Shown: piece by piece, positions 17,494 through 26,210 of the stretch
Position numbering within the stretch: position 1 is the first letter of the stretch
How the letters are laid out: every line of letters starts with the position of its first letter
Source of the DNA: Bacteroidales bacterium UBA5349
GTDB taxonomy: Bacteria; Bacteroidota; Bacteroidia; Bacteroidales; Tenuifilaceae
Reading direction: 5' to 3'
DNA length: 64,000 bases
Assembly: GCA_002410065.1 (NCBI GenBank)
Contig: DHQB01000025.1
Coordinates: forward strand, 1-64,000
Position numbers and translations under genes: made by a program
The notes under the pieces: model-generated
What the model saw: only the letters and a program-made list of their open reading frames with translations
Told to the model about the DNA's origin: nothing
Databases searched by the model: none

Positions 17494-20400
17494 CTATTTA
17501 CCTGAAAAAACTACACGTTCTGTCCTTTCACCCTGGTTTGTGATTATCCGAATAAAGTAAACTCCCTGAACCATATTTGAACTGGCTGAGAATGGGCTCC
17601 AATGGATTTGGTGCTCACCTGAGTGCATATGTTCACTAGCAATAGTTGCCAATTTCTGTCCGGCAATTGAGTATACAATAATTTTAACATCCGTTGACTT
17701 GCTTAAATTTAGTCTGATATTAAGATTCTGGCCAAATGGATTGGGCCACAGGCTAAGCGAACTAATACATGATTCATTCGCAATAGAATTTATTATGGTC
17801 AATTGAACTTCTACGTCAACATCTTCAGACACTACGGTTACCATACCCTCTTTATCCTCATGATCAACGCAACTAACTACATAGGTGTAGTCACCTGCCC
17901 CCACTCCTGAAAAGACAACCTGACCGTTTACGTCGGTATATTCTTGTCGTTCATTAAATACTATTAAGGCGTTTATTAAGTCCTGATCTTCGCTATAAAC
18001 ATGAAAGGTAACGCTATAAACAGGTTCAGTATCCTCAACTAAAATTATTGATAGGTTAACATCATCGGTACTAACCGTTACGTTTCCTGTATAGATATGA
18101 TATCCATCCTTTGAAACACTATATGGGAATGTTCCATTGTAAAGTATAAGGCTTGCTTCACCCTGTGCGTTAGTCTCCAACTGTTGACTGTTAATGCTGA
18201 TTGTAGCACCTTCAACTGGATCTGTACCATCGGAAACGGCAAAGGCAACAGTATACTGCTCTGAATCAAGGCTGACCTGTTCGTTAACATCAACATAATT
18301 AACTTCCACATTACCCGTTGTGGAAATAAAACCACTCTTCTCTACTGTATATTGGCCACTTGCACCTCGGGTTTGATTGCTGAAAGTTGCTTTACCTGAT
18401 GCATTTGTAATTAAGCTAGACTCTCTGAAATTTACCGTTGCGCCCTGAAGCGGTGCGCTGTTGTATGTAACAGTGAAAATAACATTGCTCTGCGATTGGG
18501 GAAAGGTTATGTAATCAATCCAAGCACAGTCGCTACCACTGCTAGTGGAATAATCCTTTTTATACTCCCATTTAAAGGTATGGCTACCGGCGGTTACCGG
18601 GAATGAAACCTCGGTCCAACCAACTGTTCCGCTCCATTTCCCTTTCTCGTTTCCATCAATATAAAATCGGAGATGGTCCCATCCACTTTCCGATGAAACT
18701 TTATAGGCGAAAGATATTTCAGAATCTGCAACAATATCAAGGGTTAGCTGCATTGCAGTAGTTTGGCTATGAGTAATTGAAGCCGATTTCATGCTGTAGG
18801 TACCATCGAATGCGGTTGAATTATCGCGAGTCCAATTGCCACCAGAAAAGGAGAACCCTTGCGGTACTATAGTTTCAAAACTTTCAGGATCGCTAGGAAC
18901 TAATGAAAAATTCAGTGTATTCGATTCTCCAGTTAATACTTGAGTTATAACCTGACTTAAATAATTATTTTTAGATACCTTAATCTGATAAGTATTCTCT
19001 GGTATTGAAGCAAAGCTATACAGCCCAGACGAATTAGTAAAAACAGGACTCGTAATTGAATTTATCAATTCAATTTTTGCACCGTTAATAGGATTACCAG
19101 TATCTGCATCTGTAACCACCCCTGTTAGGCTAGTCTGCTCTGCCTGCACTAAAACCACATCTTTAATAACCTTTGAAGTGTAGCTACTTAAAGTTATTGA
19201 ATGAGTTTGGCTTATATAGCCTTCGGCAGAATAGGTAACATTATATGTACCCGGCTCAATCATCCTAATATAGTTACCATTTGTGGGGTTGGTAACTACA
19301 AATGAGTTGTCCTTGTCGTGGCCAACAATAGTAATGGTTGCATTGAGCGGATCGCCCTGCGAATTGGTAACCGTACCCTGTATGCCAGTATAAAGCCACT
19401 CGATGTGGCTTAACATTGCCTCCTTGTTATAATTCCAAAAGCTTGGCAGCTCTGAGCTTGCAGGGTTTTTGTCATCAGAAATCTCAAGCGTAATCTCCTT
19501 GCAATTTTGCCAGTAATTCATGTAATCCTGACGACTGCCCGACACAACATACCAGTCGCCACCTTGGGTTACCCCATTACTCTGACCAGTAAAATAACCG
19601 TACGGACTATCGGCTTGAACCAAATCGGCATACTGCCGTGAAATGGTGTAAAACCAATTATGATCGGCATGGGCATTACTTGCTGTTGTCCAAGCATCCC
19701 AAGGAAAATTGGCTAATTCTATTCCACCATGGTAATTGGCCGACATTACAAAATTACGGCTAGCGGCATAGTTCATCATGGCAACGGTTTCGGGTTGATA
19801 AGAGTTTCCATCAGGATTTGCACCAACCCTAGGATCTGGGAAGTTCCTGTTTAAATCAACACTATTTCCATTGTATCGCTTTGAATAATTAACCGTTCCA
19901 TTATTAATCGGGGTATTCTCTCCAAAGTATGTCCCATCGGGATTTGCGTTGGGGTTTATAAATATGGCAACGTTATTCACCATATCGGTTACCCTTTGAT
20001 TGGTTCCGTAGTTCGATAGTAGGTAATCAATTAGCCTTAGCATAAGCACATACCCCGTTATTTCATCACCATGCATGGTGCTAGTGTAGAAAAACTCAGG
20101 CTCAGCCTCATCGACAAGAACGTTGTCGGAAATTTTTAAAACGTATAGCTTTCGGCCTTGCACTGTGGTTCCAATGCTATCGAGTTTACATAACTCGGGG
20201 TAGTCCTGCTCAAACTTCTTCATCATTGTGCGATAGACCTCGTAGGTGGGATACAGATCCCAATTGGCCATTTGGGCAACGGTGGTAGCCATTCCCCTGT
20301 CCTTTATTGTAGAAGTTGGATTTTCCAACAATTCGGGCGAATAGCCCAAAGCCTTTAAGGCTTCAAACTCCTTTTGATTTGCATATGCAAAAATTGTTTC

Positions 20401-20556
20401 ACCCTCAACCCTATCAATTGATACGGTACGAGTAATTATGGTATTTACAAGTTCCTTGTTCTTTTCGGAAATTTTAAAGTAGTATTCCTGCGCTTTTACC
20501 GTTTGTGGTAGGTTTAAAAAGAGAGAAATTACAAATAAAAATAAAATACGTTTCAT
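17494..20556 (-). CDS. Secreted M14 zinc carboxypeptidase with T9SS sorting domain
   Basis: 1020 aa. The signal peptide ends VKAQ. The M14 domain (about 110-400) carries zinc ligands in STMHGDEITG (His, Glu) and ANYHGG (His), substrate residues in NPNANPDGT and DLNRNFPDP, and the catalytic Glu in ITLEIS. After it come carboxypeptidase-regulatory-like beta domains (GTVTNSQGDPLNATI; GVVTDADTGNPINGAKI), a MAM/jelly-roll-like segment (about 560-690) and further Ig-like repeats. The last 80 residues are a type A sorting domain (LWPNPFGQNLNI, VYSIAGQKLA, GVYFIRI, ERVVFSGK). It should cross the outer membrane by type IX secretion and be processed by PorU, which is encoded at the end of the window. 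Confidence 0.92.
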   Translation of the reverse strand: MKRILFLFVISLFLNLPQTVKAQEYYFKISEKNKELVNTIITRTVSIDRVEGETIFAYANQKEFEALKALGYSPELLENPTSTIKDRGMATTVAQMANWDLYPTYEVYRTMMKKFEQDYPELCKLDSIGTTVQGRKLYVLKISDNVLVDEAEPEFFYTSTMHGDEITGYVLMLRLIDYLLSNYGTNQRVTDMVNNVAIFINPNANPDGTYFGENTPINNGTVNYSKRYNGNSVDLNRNFPDPRVGANPDGNSYQPETVAMMNYAASRNFVMSANYHGGIELANFPWDAWTTASNAHADHNWFYTISRQYADLVQADSPYGYFTGQSNGVTQGGDWYVVSGSRQDYMNYWQNCKEITLEISDDKNPASSELPSFWNYNKEAMLSHIEWLYTGIQGTVTNSQGDPLNATITIVGHDKDNSFVVTNPTNGNYIRMIEPGTYNVTYSAEGYISQTHSITLSSYTSKVIKDVVLVQAEQTSLTGVVTDADTGNPINGAKIELINSITSPVFTNSSGLYSFASIPENTYQIKVSKNNYLSQVITQVLTGESNTLNFSLVPSDPESFETIVPQGFSFSGGNWTRDNSTAFDGTYSMKSASITHSQTTAMQLTLDIVADSEISFAYKVSSESGWDHLRFYIDGNEKGKWSGTVGWTEVSFPVTAGSHTFKWEYKKDYSTSSGSDCAWIDYITFPQSQSNVIFTVTYNSAPLQGATVNFRESSLITNASGKATFSNQTRGASGQYTVEKSGFISTTGNVEVNYVDVNEQVSLDSEQYTVAFAVSDGTDPVEGATISINSQQLETNAQGEASLILYNGTFPYSVSKDGYHIYTGNVTVSTDDVNLSIILVEDTEPVYSVTFHVYSEDQDLINALIVFNERQEYTDVNGQVVFSGVGAGDYTYVVSCVDHEDKEGMVTVVSEDVDVEVQLTIINSIANESCISSLSLWPNPFGQNLNIRLNLSKSTDVKIIVYSIAGQKLATIASEHMHSGEHQIHWSPFSASSNMVQGVYFIRIITNQGERTERVVFSGK

Positions 20557-20686
20557 CTAAAAGCAGTTTTAATTACGGTATACAAATAAGGGTTAGTAGA
20601 GCCCAAAGTTATTAGAAATAGAATTAAAGTGTTCTTAAAATGGTCTTTTTTTATAATTAATGCTTATACAACACTAAATTCAAACA

Positions 20687-20713
20687 AAAAAGGAGCTGCT
20701 AGCAGCCCCCTTA
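20687..20713 (-). terminator. Intrinsic terminator after ychF
   Basis: On the minus strand GGGGGCTGCTAGCAGCTCC is followed by TTTTTTG. The self-complementary GCTGCTAGCAGC core forms the stem, just after the ychF stop at 20735. Confidence 0.7.
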
Positions 20714-20734
20714 TATCGTATTAAATGTATGAGT

Positions 20735-21829
20735 TTACACGTTAAACCTAATATTCAAAATATCCCCATCCTCAACTATATAGTTTTTTCCCTCAATGTT
20801 GAATTTCCCTTTTTCCTTACATGCCTGTTCTGAACCTAGGGAAACATAATCGTTGTACTTCATCACTTCGGCACGAATAAAACCCCGCTCCAAATCGCTA
20901 TGGATAGCTCCAGCTGCCTGCGGTGCTGTTGCGCCACGCTTAATGGTCCATGCTCGGATCTCCTTTTCTCCAACAGTAAAAAACGTATCGAGTTCCAATA
21001 ATGAATATGCAGCACGAATCAGCTTATCTACACCGGGTTCCTTCAACCCAACATCCGAAAGAAAGGCCATCCTATCCTCTACAGTTTCCAACTCAGCAAT
21101 TTCGGCCTCCATGGCTCCAGCAATAATAAGTATTTCAGTGTTCTCATTCTTTAAGTAGTTCTGAACCTGCTCTACATATTTGTTCCCTTTAACAGCCGAA
21201 GCCTCATCAACATTACAAACGTAAATAAAGGGCTTGGTTGTTAGCAGAAATATGTCGGCAATAAATCGTTTGTCATCTTCGTCAACAGGTGCAGTTGATG
21301 CGTTTTTAAAGGACTCAAGATGATCCTTATAAACTTTTAGCACATCAATGCCTTTTTTTGCGTCCTTATCGTTAGCTTTTACGAGTTTCTCAAGTCTCTG
21401 TATCTTTTTCTCAACTGATTCTAAATCCTTTATTTGAAGTTCAAGATTAACTGTTTCAATATCCCTAATTGGGTTAACTGAACCATCAACATGTGGCAGT
21501 TTCTCATCATCGAAACAGCGCAAAACATGAATTAGCGCATCGCAGTTTCGAATTTCGGACAAGAACTGATTTGCTCCCTTATCGGAGCGGCCTGAACTTT
21601 TTGTTAAACCTGGAATGTCAACAATCTCAACAGTTGTATGGACTATCCTTTGCGTAGCCGCAATACCCTCTAGCACGAACAAACGAGCATCGGGAACGTT
21701 AATTACACTTAGGTTTGTTTTATTGCTAAACGAAAAGCCACTGGCCTCTGCCTTGGTGGCCGACATGCAATTAAAAATGGTTGATTTGCCTACGTTGGCA
21801 ATACCAATAATTCCGCACTGTAAACTCAT
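20735..21829 (-). CDS. ychF: Redox-regulated ATPase YchF
   Basis: 364 aa, the usual family length. YchF is an Obg-family NTPase that binds ribosomes and prefers ATP. Seen: G1 GIANVGKSTIFN, G3 DIPGLTKSSGRSDKGAN, a noncanonical G4 consistent with ATP use (CNVDE), the coiled-coil region about 130-180, and the C-terminal TGS-like domain (TFFTVGEKEIRAWTIKRGAT, AAGAIHSDLERGFIRAEV). Transcribed alone, with its own terminator. Confidence 0.95.
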   Translation of the reverse strand: MSLQCGIIGIANVGKSTIFNCMSATKAEASGFSFSNKTNLSVINVPDARLFVLEGIAATQRIVHTTVEIVDIPGLTKSSGRSDKGANQFLSEIRNCDALIHVLRCFDDEKLPHVDGSVNPIRDIETVNLELQIKDLESVEKKIQRLEKLVKANDKDAKKGIDVLKVYKDHLESFKNASTAPVDEDDKRFIADIFLLTTKPFIYVCNVDEASAVKGNKYVEQVQNYLKNENTEILIIAGAMEAEIAELETVEDRMAFLSDVGLKEPGVDKLIRAAYSLLELDTFFTVGEKEIRAWTIKRGATAPQAAGAIHSDLERGFIRAEVMKYNDYVSLGSEQACKEKGKFNIEGKNYIVEDGDILNIRFNV

Positions 21830-21913
21830 TAATTAGTTAATTTTAGTAATTAGCCTGCAAATTTAGCTCGAAATTTTGGGTTTACTATAAATTGCCTGAA
21901 GAATCATAAAAAA

Positions 21914-21942
21914 ACAGGGTGTGACATGGAGTCAAACCCTGT
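21914..21942 (-). terminator. Intrinsic terminator after lpdA
   Basis: ACAGGGT (21914-21920) pairs with ACCCTGT (21936-21942). On the minus strand the second arm is followed by a run of T, about 20 bases after the lpdA stop at 21964. Confidence 0.75.
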
Positions 21943-21963
21943 TCGCAAAATTTATAAGTAAAC

Positions 21964-23352
21964 CTACATGTGTATCACCTCACCGTAAGCTGCAGCAGCA
22001 GCCTCCATAATGGCCTCGCTCATGGTTGGATGCGGGTGGATACTCTTCATTAACTCGTGTCCGGTGGTTTCCAGATTGCGGGCAACTACCAACTCGGCAA
22101 TCATCTCGGTAACGTTACCACCAATCATATGGGCTCCAAGTAACTCGCCGTACTTAGCATCGAAAATAAGTTTTACAAAGCCATCGCGCATACCAGCCGC
22201 AGTGGCCTTTCCCGAAGCAGTGAATGGGAATTTACCAACCTTAATCTCATAACCAGCTTCAGTAGCTGCCTTTTCGGTCATCCCTACTGATGATACTTCA
22301 GGATTAGTATAGGTACATCCAGGTATGTTCTTGTAGTTAATTGGCTGAACTTCCATTCCTGCAATCTTCTCAACGCAGGCAATCCCCTCGGCAGAGGCTA
22401 CGTGAGCAAGTGCCGGACCGGGAACAATATCACCAATGGCATAAACTCCCTCAACATTGGTTCGGTAGTAATCGTCAACTTTTACACGTCCATTCACCAT
22501 TTCAACTCCCACGTCCTCAAGTCCAATACCTTCGGTATTTGGTGCAATTCCCACAGCAGACAGAACAATTTCTGCATCAATTACCTCTTCGCCCTTCTTG
22601 GTTTTTATGGTAACCTTGCAAAGTTTGCCACTGGTATCAACCGATTCGACCGATGCATTGGTCATCACCTTAATCTTATTCTTTTTGAAAGAACGCTCAA
22701 GCGTTTTAGAAACCTCCTCGTCCTCAACCGGAACAACGTTTGGCATAAACTCAACAAGTGTAACCTCTGTTCCAATTGAATTATAGAAGTAGGCAAACTC
22801 GCTGCCAATGGCTCCTGAGCCAACTACAACCATTGACTTTGGTTGCTTTGGAAGAGTTAACGCTTGGCGATAGCCAATAATCTTTTTGCCATCCTGTTTT
22901 AGGTTGGGCAACTCACGCGAGCGAGCACCAGTAGCAAGGATAATATGCTTGGCAGTAACCTCGTGTTTTTTACCATCAGAACCGGTAACCTCAACAACTC
23001 CTTTGCCTTTCAGTTTACCAAACCCGTTAATTACTTCAATCTTATTCTTTTTGAAAAGGAATTCGATTCCCTTACTCATGTTAGATGCCACATCGCGACT
23101 ACGAGCAACCATTTTTTCAAAGTCGGGTTTTACATCATTGGCCAAAACGCCATAATCGGCAGCATGCGATGCGTACTCAAAAACCTGAGCACTTTTAAGC
23201 AAGGCTTTTGTGGGGATACATCCCCAGTTTAAGCAAATACCCCCAAGGCTCTCTTTTTCAACAACGCCAACCTTCAATCCAAGTTGACTTGCCCTAATTG
23301 CGGCAACGTATCCACCGGGGCCGCTACCTATAACAAGTATGTCAAAATTCAT
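21964..23352 (-). CDS. lpdA: Dihydrolipoyl dehydrogenase (E3)
   Basis: 462 aa. This flavoprotein reoxidises dihydrolipoamide in 2-oxoacid dehydrogenase and glycine-cleavage complexes, passing electrons to NAD. Seen: FAD motif GSGPGGYVAAIRASQLG, redox disulfide GGICLNWGCIPTK, NAD motif GSGAIGSEFAY, second FAD segment GVYAIGDIV, and the C-terminal active-site His-Glu pair in HPHPTMSE. No E1/E2 genes are adjacent, so it is an unlinked E3 serving complexes elsewhere. Confidence 0.95.
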   Translation of the reverse strand: MNFDILVIGSGPGGYVAAIRASQLGLKVGVVEKESLGGICLNWGCIPTKALLKSAQVFEYASHAADYGVLANDVKPDFEKMVARSRDVASNMSKGIEFLFKKNKIEVINGFGKLKGKGVVEVTGSDGKKHEVTAKHIILATGARSRELPNLKQDGKKIIGYRQALTLPKQPKSMVVVGSGAIGSEFAYFYNSIGTEVTLVEFMPNVVPVEDEEVSKTLERSFKKNKIKVMTNASVESVDTSGKLCKVTIKTKKGEEVIDAEIVLSAVGIAPNTEGIGLEDVGVEMVNGRVKVDDYYRTNVEGVYAIGDIVPGPALAHVASAEGIACVEKIAGMEVQPINYKNIPGCTYTNPEVSSVGMTEKAATEAGYEIKVGKFPFTASGKATAAGMRDGFVKLIFDAKYGELLGAHMIGGNVTEMIAELVVARNLETTGHELMKSIHPHPTMSEAIMEAAAAAYGEVIHM

Positions 23353-23381
23353 GGTAATTGTATTTTTATGTGCTTACTAAA

Positions 23382-24224
23382 TTATACTGACAATGCGTTT
23401 CTTTTAACTTTAACAAAGATATAGCTTATAAGTTTAGCGATGGCAAACATACCCACCAACGCAATAATAATGGTTGCTCCCGAGGGCACATTCATCCCAA
23501 ACGACATTATAAGCCCAATTAGTGCTCCCACAAAACCAATCAAAATGGATATGATCATGATATGGTTAAATTTTTTTGTAAAAATATTGGCTATCGTTGG
23601 CGGTATTGTTAGTAACGATATTAAAAGAATTATTCCTACCATCCTAATACTTAACACTATGGTAAGCGCAATAAAGCCTTTTAGGATATAAGAAAAAGTT
23701 CTAACGGGCACACCCTGCGTTTTTGCAAAACCCTCGTCAAATGCAAGGTAGAGGATTGCCCTATAGAACAGTATAAAAAAGATTACCATTACAACGTTGA
23801 GTGCAAGCAACATTAAAATATCTTGGCTAGTTACGGTAAGGATTGACCCAAAAAGGAACGACATTAAATTGGGCGAATAGCCCGGAGTGAGGTAAACAAA
23901 GAAGATACCGAATGCCATACCCACAGACCAGAGCATACCAATGGCAGAATCTTCGCGAACATCCATCTTTTGGCTTAAGGCCTCAACCCCAAATGCAGAT
24001 AGAACAGCAAACACAGCAGCCCCAAGAATAGGGTTTAAACCAAGATAGTAAGCTATACCTATTCCTCCAAAGGAGGCGTGGGTAATACCCCCGCTCAAAA
24101 AAACTAGTCTGCGCGCTACAACGTACGAACCAATTAGCCCAGCTGCAACCGATATGAGCAGTGCAGCCCAAAATGCATTAGCAATAAATTGATACTGAAA
24201 AAGGGCTGATATTATATTTTGCAT
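23382..24224 (-). CDS. znuB: Zinc/manganese ABC transporter permease (ZnuB-like)
   Basis: 280 aa from ATG 24224; one codon upstream is a TTG. It has eight or so hydrophobic helices and the family signature stretch SYVVARRLVFLSGGITHASFGGIGIAYYLG, with GMLWSVGMAFGIFFVYLTPGYSP-like helices of the ABC-3 permease family. It is the last gene of a minus-strand znuA-znuC-znuB order. The metal is inferred from the substrate-binding protein. It ends 29 bases before lpdA begins, so read-through into lpdA is possible. Confidence 0.88.
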   Translation of the reverse strand: MQNIISALFQYQFIANAFWAALLISVAAGLIGSYVVARRLVFLSGGITHASFGGIGIAYYLGLNPILGAAVFAVLSAFGVEALSQKMDVREDSAIGMLWSVGMAFGIFFVYLTPGYSPNLMSFLFGSILTVTSQDILMLLALNVVMVIFFILFYRAILYLAFDEGFAKTQGVPVRTFSYILKGFIALTIVLSIRMVGIILLISLLTIPPTIANIFTKKFNHIMIISILIGFVGALIGLIMSFGMNVPSGATIIIALVGMFAIAKLISYIFVKVKRNALSV

Positions 24225-24260
24225 CAATGGTTTTGTATTGTTGATTACTTATGGCAAATG

Positions 24261-25010
24261 TTATTTATTGTGATCACTCAAAACGGTGTGTGGTACAGGT
24301 CCGTGAGCGATTATCTGAATTGGGCAATCGTATGAGGCCAACTGCTCGGAGGTAATCATGTTCGACCTATGATAATGCAAATGCCGGTTTACACAGGCAA
24401 TGGTTTTAACATGGGATGTTATGGTTCCCATATCGTGCGAAACCATTATGATGGCCATCTCCTTGTTCAGTTCCTGAAGCAATGCGTATAGTTCCTTCTC
24501 AAAACTATTATCAACATATGTATTGGGCTCATCGAGAATAAGCAAGCGCGGATGGGCGATTAATGCCCTTCCCAAAAATGTTCGTTGCATCTGGCCACCC
24601 GAGAGTTCTCCAATGGCCTTGTTGCTAATTTCTTCAACTCCAACTCTTTTGAGCATATCCATTGCCAAACGCTTATCTCTGGAATTATACCTGCCCGACA
24701 ACCCCTTTCGGCCCATTAATCCTGATAGTACCACATCGAGCACAGTGATGGGGAAACGCTTATCGATATTCGCCACCTGAGGTAAGTACCCAAAAAGAGT
24801 TTCGTTTGGAGCAAGTGGATAGTACTTAACCTCACCCTTAAAGGGTTTTAAATCACCTAACAACAGTTTTAAAAGAGTAGTTTTACCTCCACCATTGGGG
24901 CCAATAACGCCAATAAAGTCGTTATCGTTAACCTCAAGGTTAACATCTTTTAGCACTGTATTATGGTTATAGCCAACCGATGCCGATACAATCTCTAATA
25001 TTTTTGCCAT
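24261..25010 (-). CDS. znuC: Zinc/manganese ABC transporter ATPase (ZnuC-like)
   Basis: 249 aa from ATG 25010; a Met six codons earlier would overlap znuA. It has Walker A GPNGGGKTT, signature LSGGQMQR, Walker B LLILDEP and switch His in MVSHDMG. The C-terminal tail contains several histidines (NRHLHYHRS) that may sense or buffer zinc. It lies 7 bases after znuA and 36 before znuB. Confidence 0.9.
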   Translation of the reverse strand: MAKILEIVSASVGYNHNTVLKDVNLEVNDNDFIGVIGPNGGGKTTLLKLLLGDLKPFKGEVKYYPLAPNETLFGYLPQVANIDKRFPITVLDVVLSGLMGRKGLSGRYNSRDKRLAMDMLKRVGVEEISNKAIGELSGGQMQRTFLGRALIAHPRLLILDEPNTYVDNSFEKELYALLQELNKEMAIIMVSHDMGTITSHVKTIACVNRHLHYHRSNMITSEQLASYDCPIQIIAHGPVPHTVLSDHNK

Positions 25011-25017
25011 TTGCCTA

Positions 25018-25896
25018 CTACTTTTCAATCGCTTTTTTAATTTGCTCAGTAATGCTATACATATTGCTTAGCCAATCGGCTTCCAATGGATTAATTACAA
25101 CCACCTCACCCCCAATATCAGCAGCAGCAGTTTTGGCGATGTTTATGTCAAACTCCTTCTGAATAAAAATTGTTCTGATTCCCTCAGCGTTTGATTGCTT
25201 CATCACATTCTTTAGATGCTTTGCCGATGGCGATTTTCCCTCCTCTTCAAATGAAACCTGCACCAAATCATAATCTCTTGCAAAGTAACTTAATGCCGGA
25301 TGAAAAATAAAAAACTTTGCTCCCTCATAGCCTTCAAATACCTTTTTAATATGCATATTGAGTGATTCGATATCTATGATAAACAAGTTGGCGTTGGCTT
25401 CAAATGTTTTAGCATGTTCAGGAAACACCTCGGATAGAGCAGCTACCATGTCTCCAACAATAGCTTTAACCTCCAAAGGCGATGTCCACACGTGGGGGTC
25501 ATAACCATGATTATGGGCATGCCCATCATGCAAATGATTGTGCCCCCCCTCAATTAAACTTAAACTTGCCGAATGTACAACAGCCTTAACGTTAGGGTTT
25601 TGCTCTGTGATTTTCCTTAAAGTTGTTTTTTCAAAATCAAGTAGTCCAAGTGAGAAGTATATCTTTGCCTTACTAAAGGCAATTAGTTGCGAAGGCGTTG
25701 GCTCATAAGTTTCTGGGCTTGACCCAGGGGGAACCATCACCTCAACGCGTAAAAGCGTATCGGCAATGCGTTCAACAAAATATTTTTGGGGTAAAATACT
25801 TACAACAACTGAGGGTTTATTCTGCTCAACATTCTGATTAACACAAGAAAATAGAACTGCAGAAAAAACAAATGTAATGAAAATGCGTTTATTCAT
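25018..25896 (-). CDS. znuA: Zinc ABC transporter substrate-binding lipoprotein (ZnuA-like)
   Basis: 292 aa. The lipoprotein signal ends LFSCVN (Cys about 18). It belongs to the cluster A-I (TroA/ZnuA) family: VSILPQKYFVERIAD at the start, VMVPPGSSPETYEPTPSQL (a missing first-ligand His is replaced by the ETYEP segment, common in this clade), HVWTSPLEV (His), HPALSYFARDY (His). The His-rich loop NHLHDGHAHNHG (about 120-130) points to zinc rather than manganese. It is first in the znuACB order. I could not find a convincing Zur box upstream. Confidence 0.9.
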   Translation of the reverse strand: MNKRIFITFVFSAVLFSCVNQNVEQNKPSVVVSILPQKYFVERIADTLLRVEVMVPPGSSPETYEPTPSQLIAFSKAKIYFSLGLLDFEKTTLRKITEQNPNVKAVVHSASLSLIEGGHNHLHDGHAHNHGYDPHVWTSPLEVKAIVGDMVAALSEVFPEHAKTFEANANLFIIDIESLNMHIKKVFEGYEGAKFFIFHPALSYFARDYDLVQVSFEEEGKSPSAKHLKNVMKQSNAEGIRTIFIQKEFDINIAKTAAADIGGEVVVINPLEADWLSNMYSITEQIKKAIEK

Positions 25897-26210
25897 GGTC
25901 GCGTTTTATGGAGGGGTTCTAAAGCCAAAATTACCTAAAAAATGCTAAACATAAAATTGTCAAAAAAGTTTATACAAGCCGATTGTTCATTAAATTTATA
26001 AAAGATTAGGGTTAATCAAACTGATTGCAAATTTTGGCTGTGTCAAAAAATAGTTGTCCTGCAATAGGTTATACTTATTTTTAAGTTATATTGCATGTGT
26101 ATTGCTGCTTTTATTTAACTTTGGAATAATTAGTTAGGGCCAAAATTCATACCTAGCATAGTTCATATTGTATTACTTTTTTTATTTCTTTGGATAAAAT
26201 TTAAATTTAT
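25897..26210. other. Divergent intergenic region between znuA and TPR/SpoIIE gene
   Basis: 314 AT-rich bases. It must hold both promoters. The plus-strand one is given separately (26093-26123). I see no open frame, RNA gene or clear inverted repeat. Confidence 0.5.
26093..26123 (+). promoter_or_regulatory. Bacteroidota-type promoter for TPR/SpoIIE gene
   Basis: TTG at 26093-26095, 20 bases, then TAACTTTG at 26116-26123. This is a full match to the TAnnTTTG -7 element at the standard distance from a TTG. The leader to the start codon would be about 80 bases. Confidence 0.45.

Noticed and set aside
22341..22786. Several overlapping plus-strand ORFs inside lpdA
   Set aside because: All are antisense shadows of a strongly conserved enzyme.
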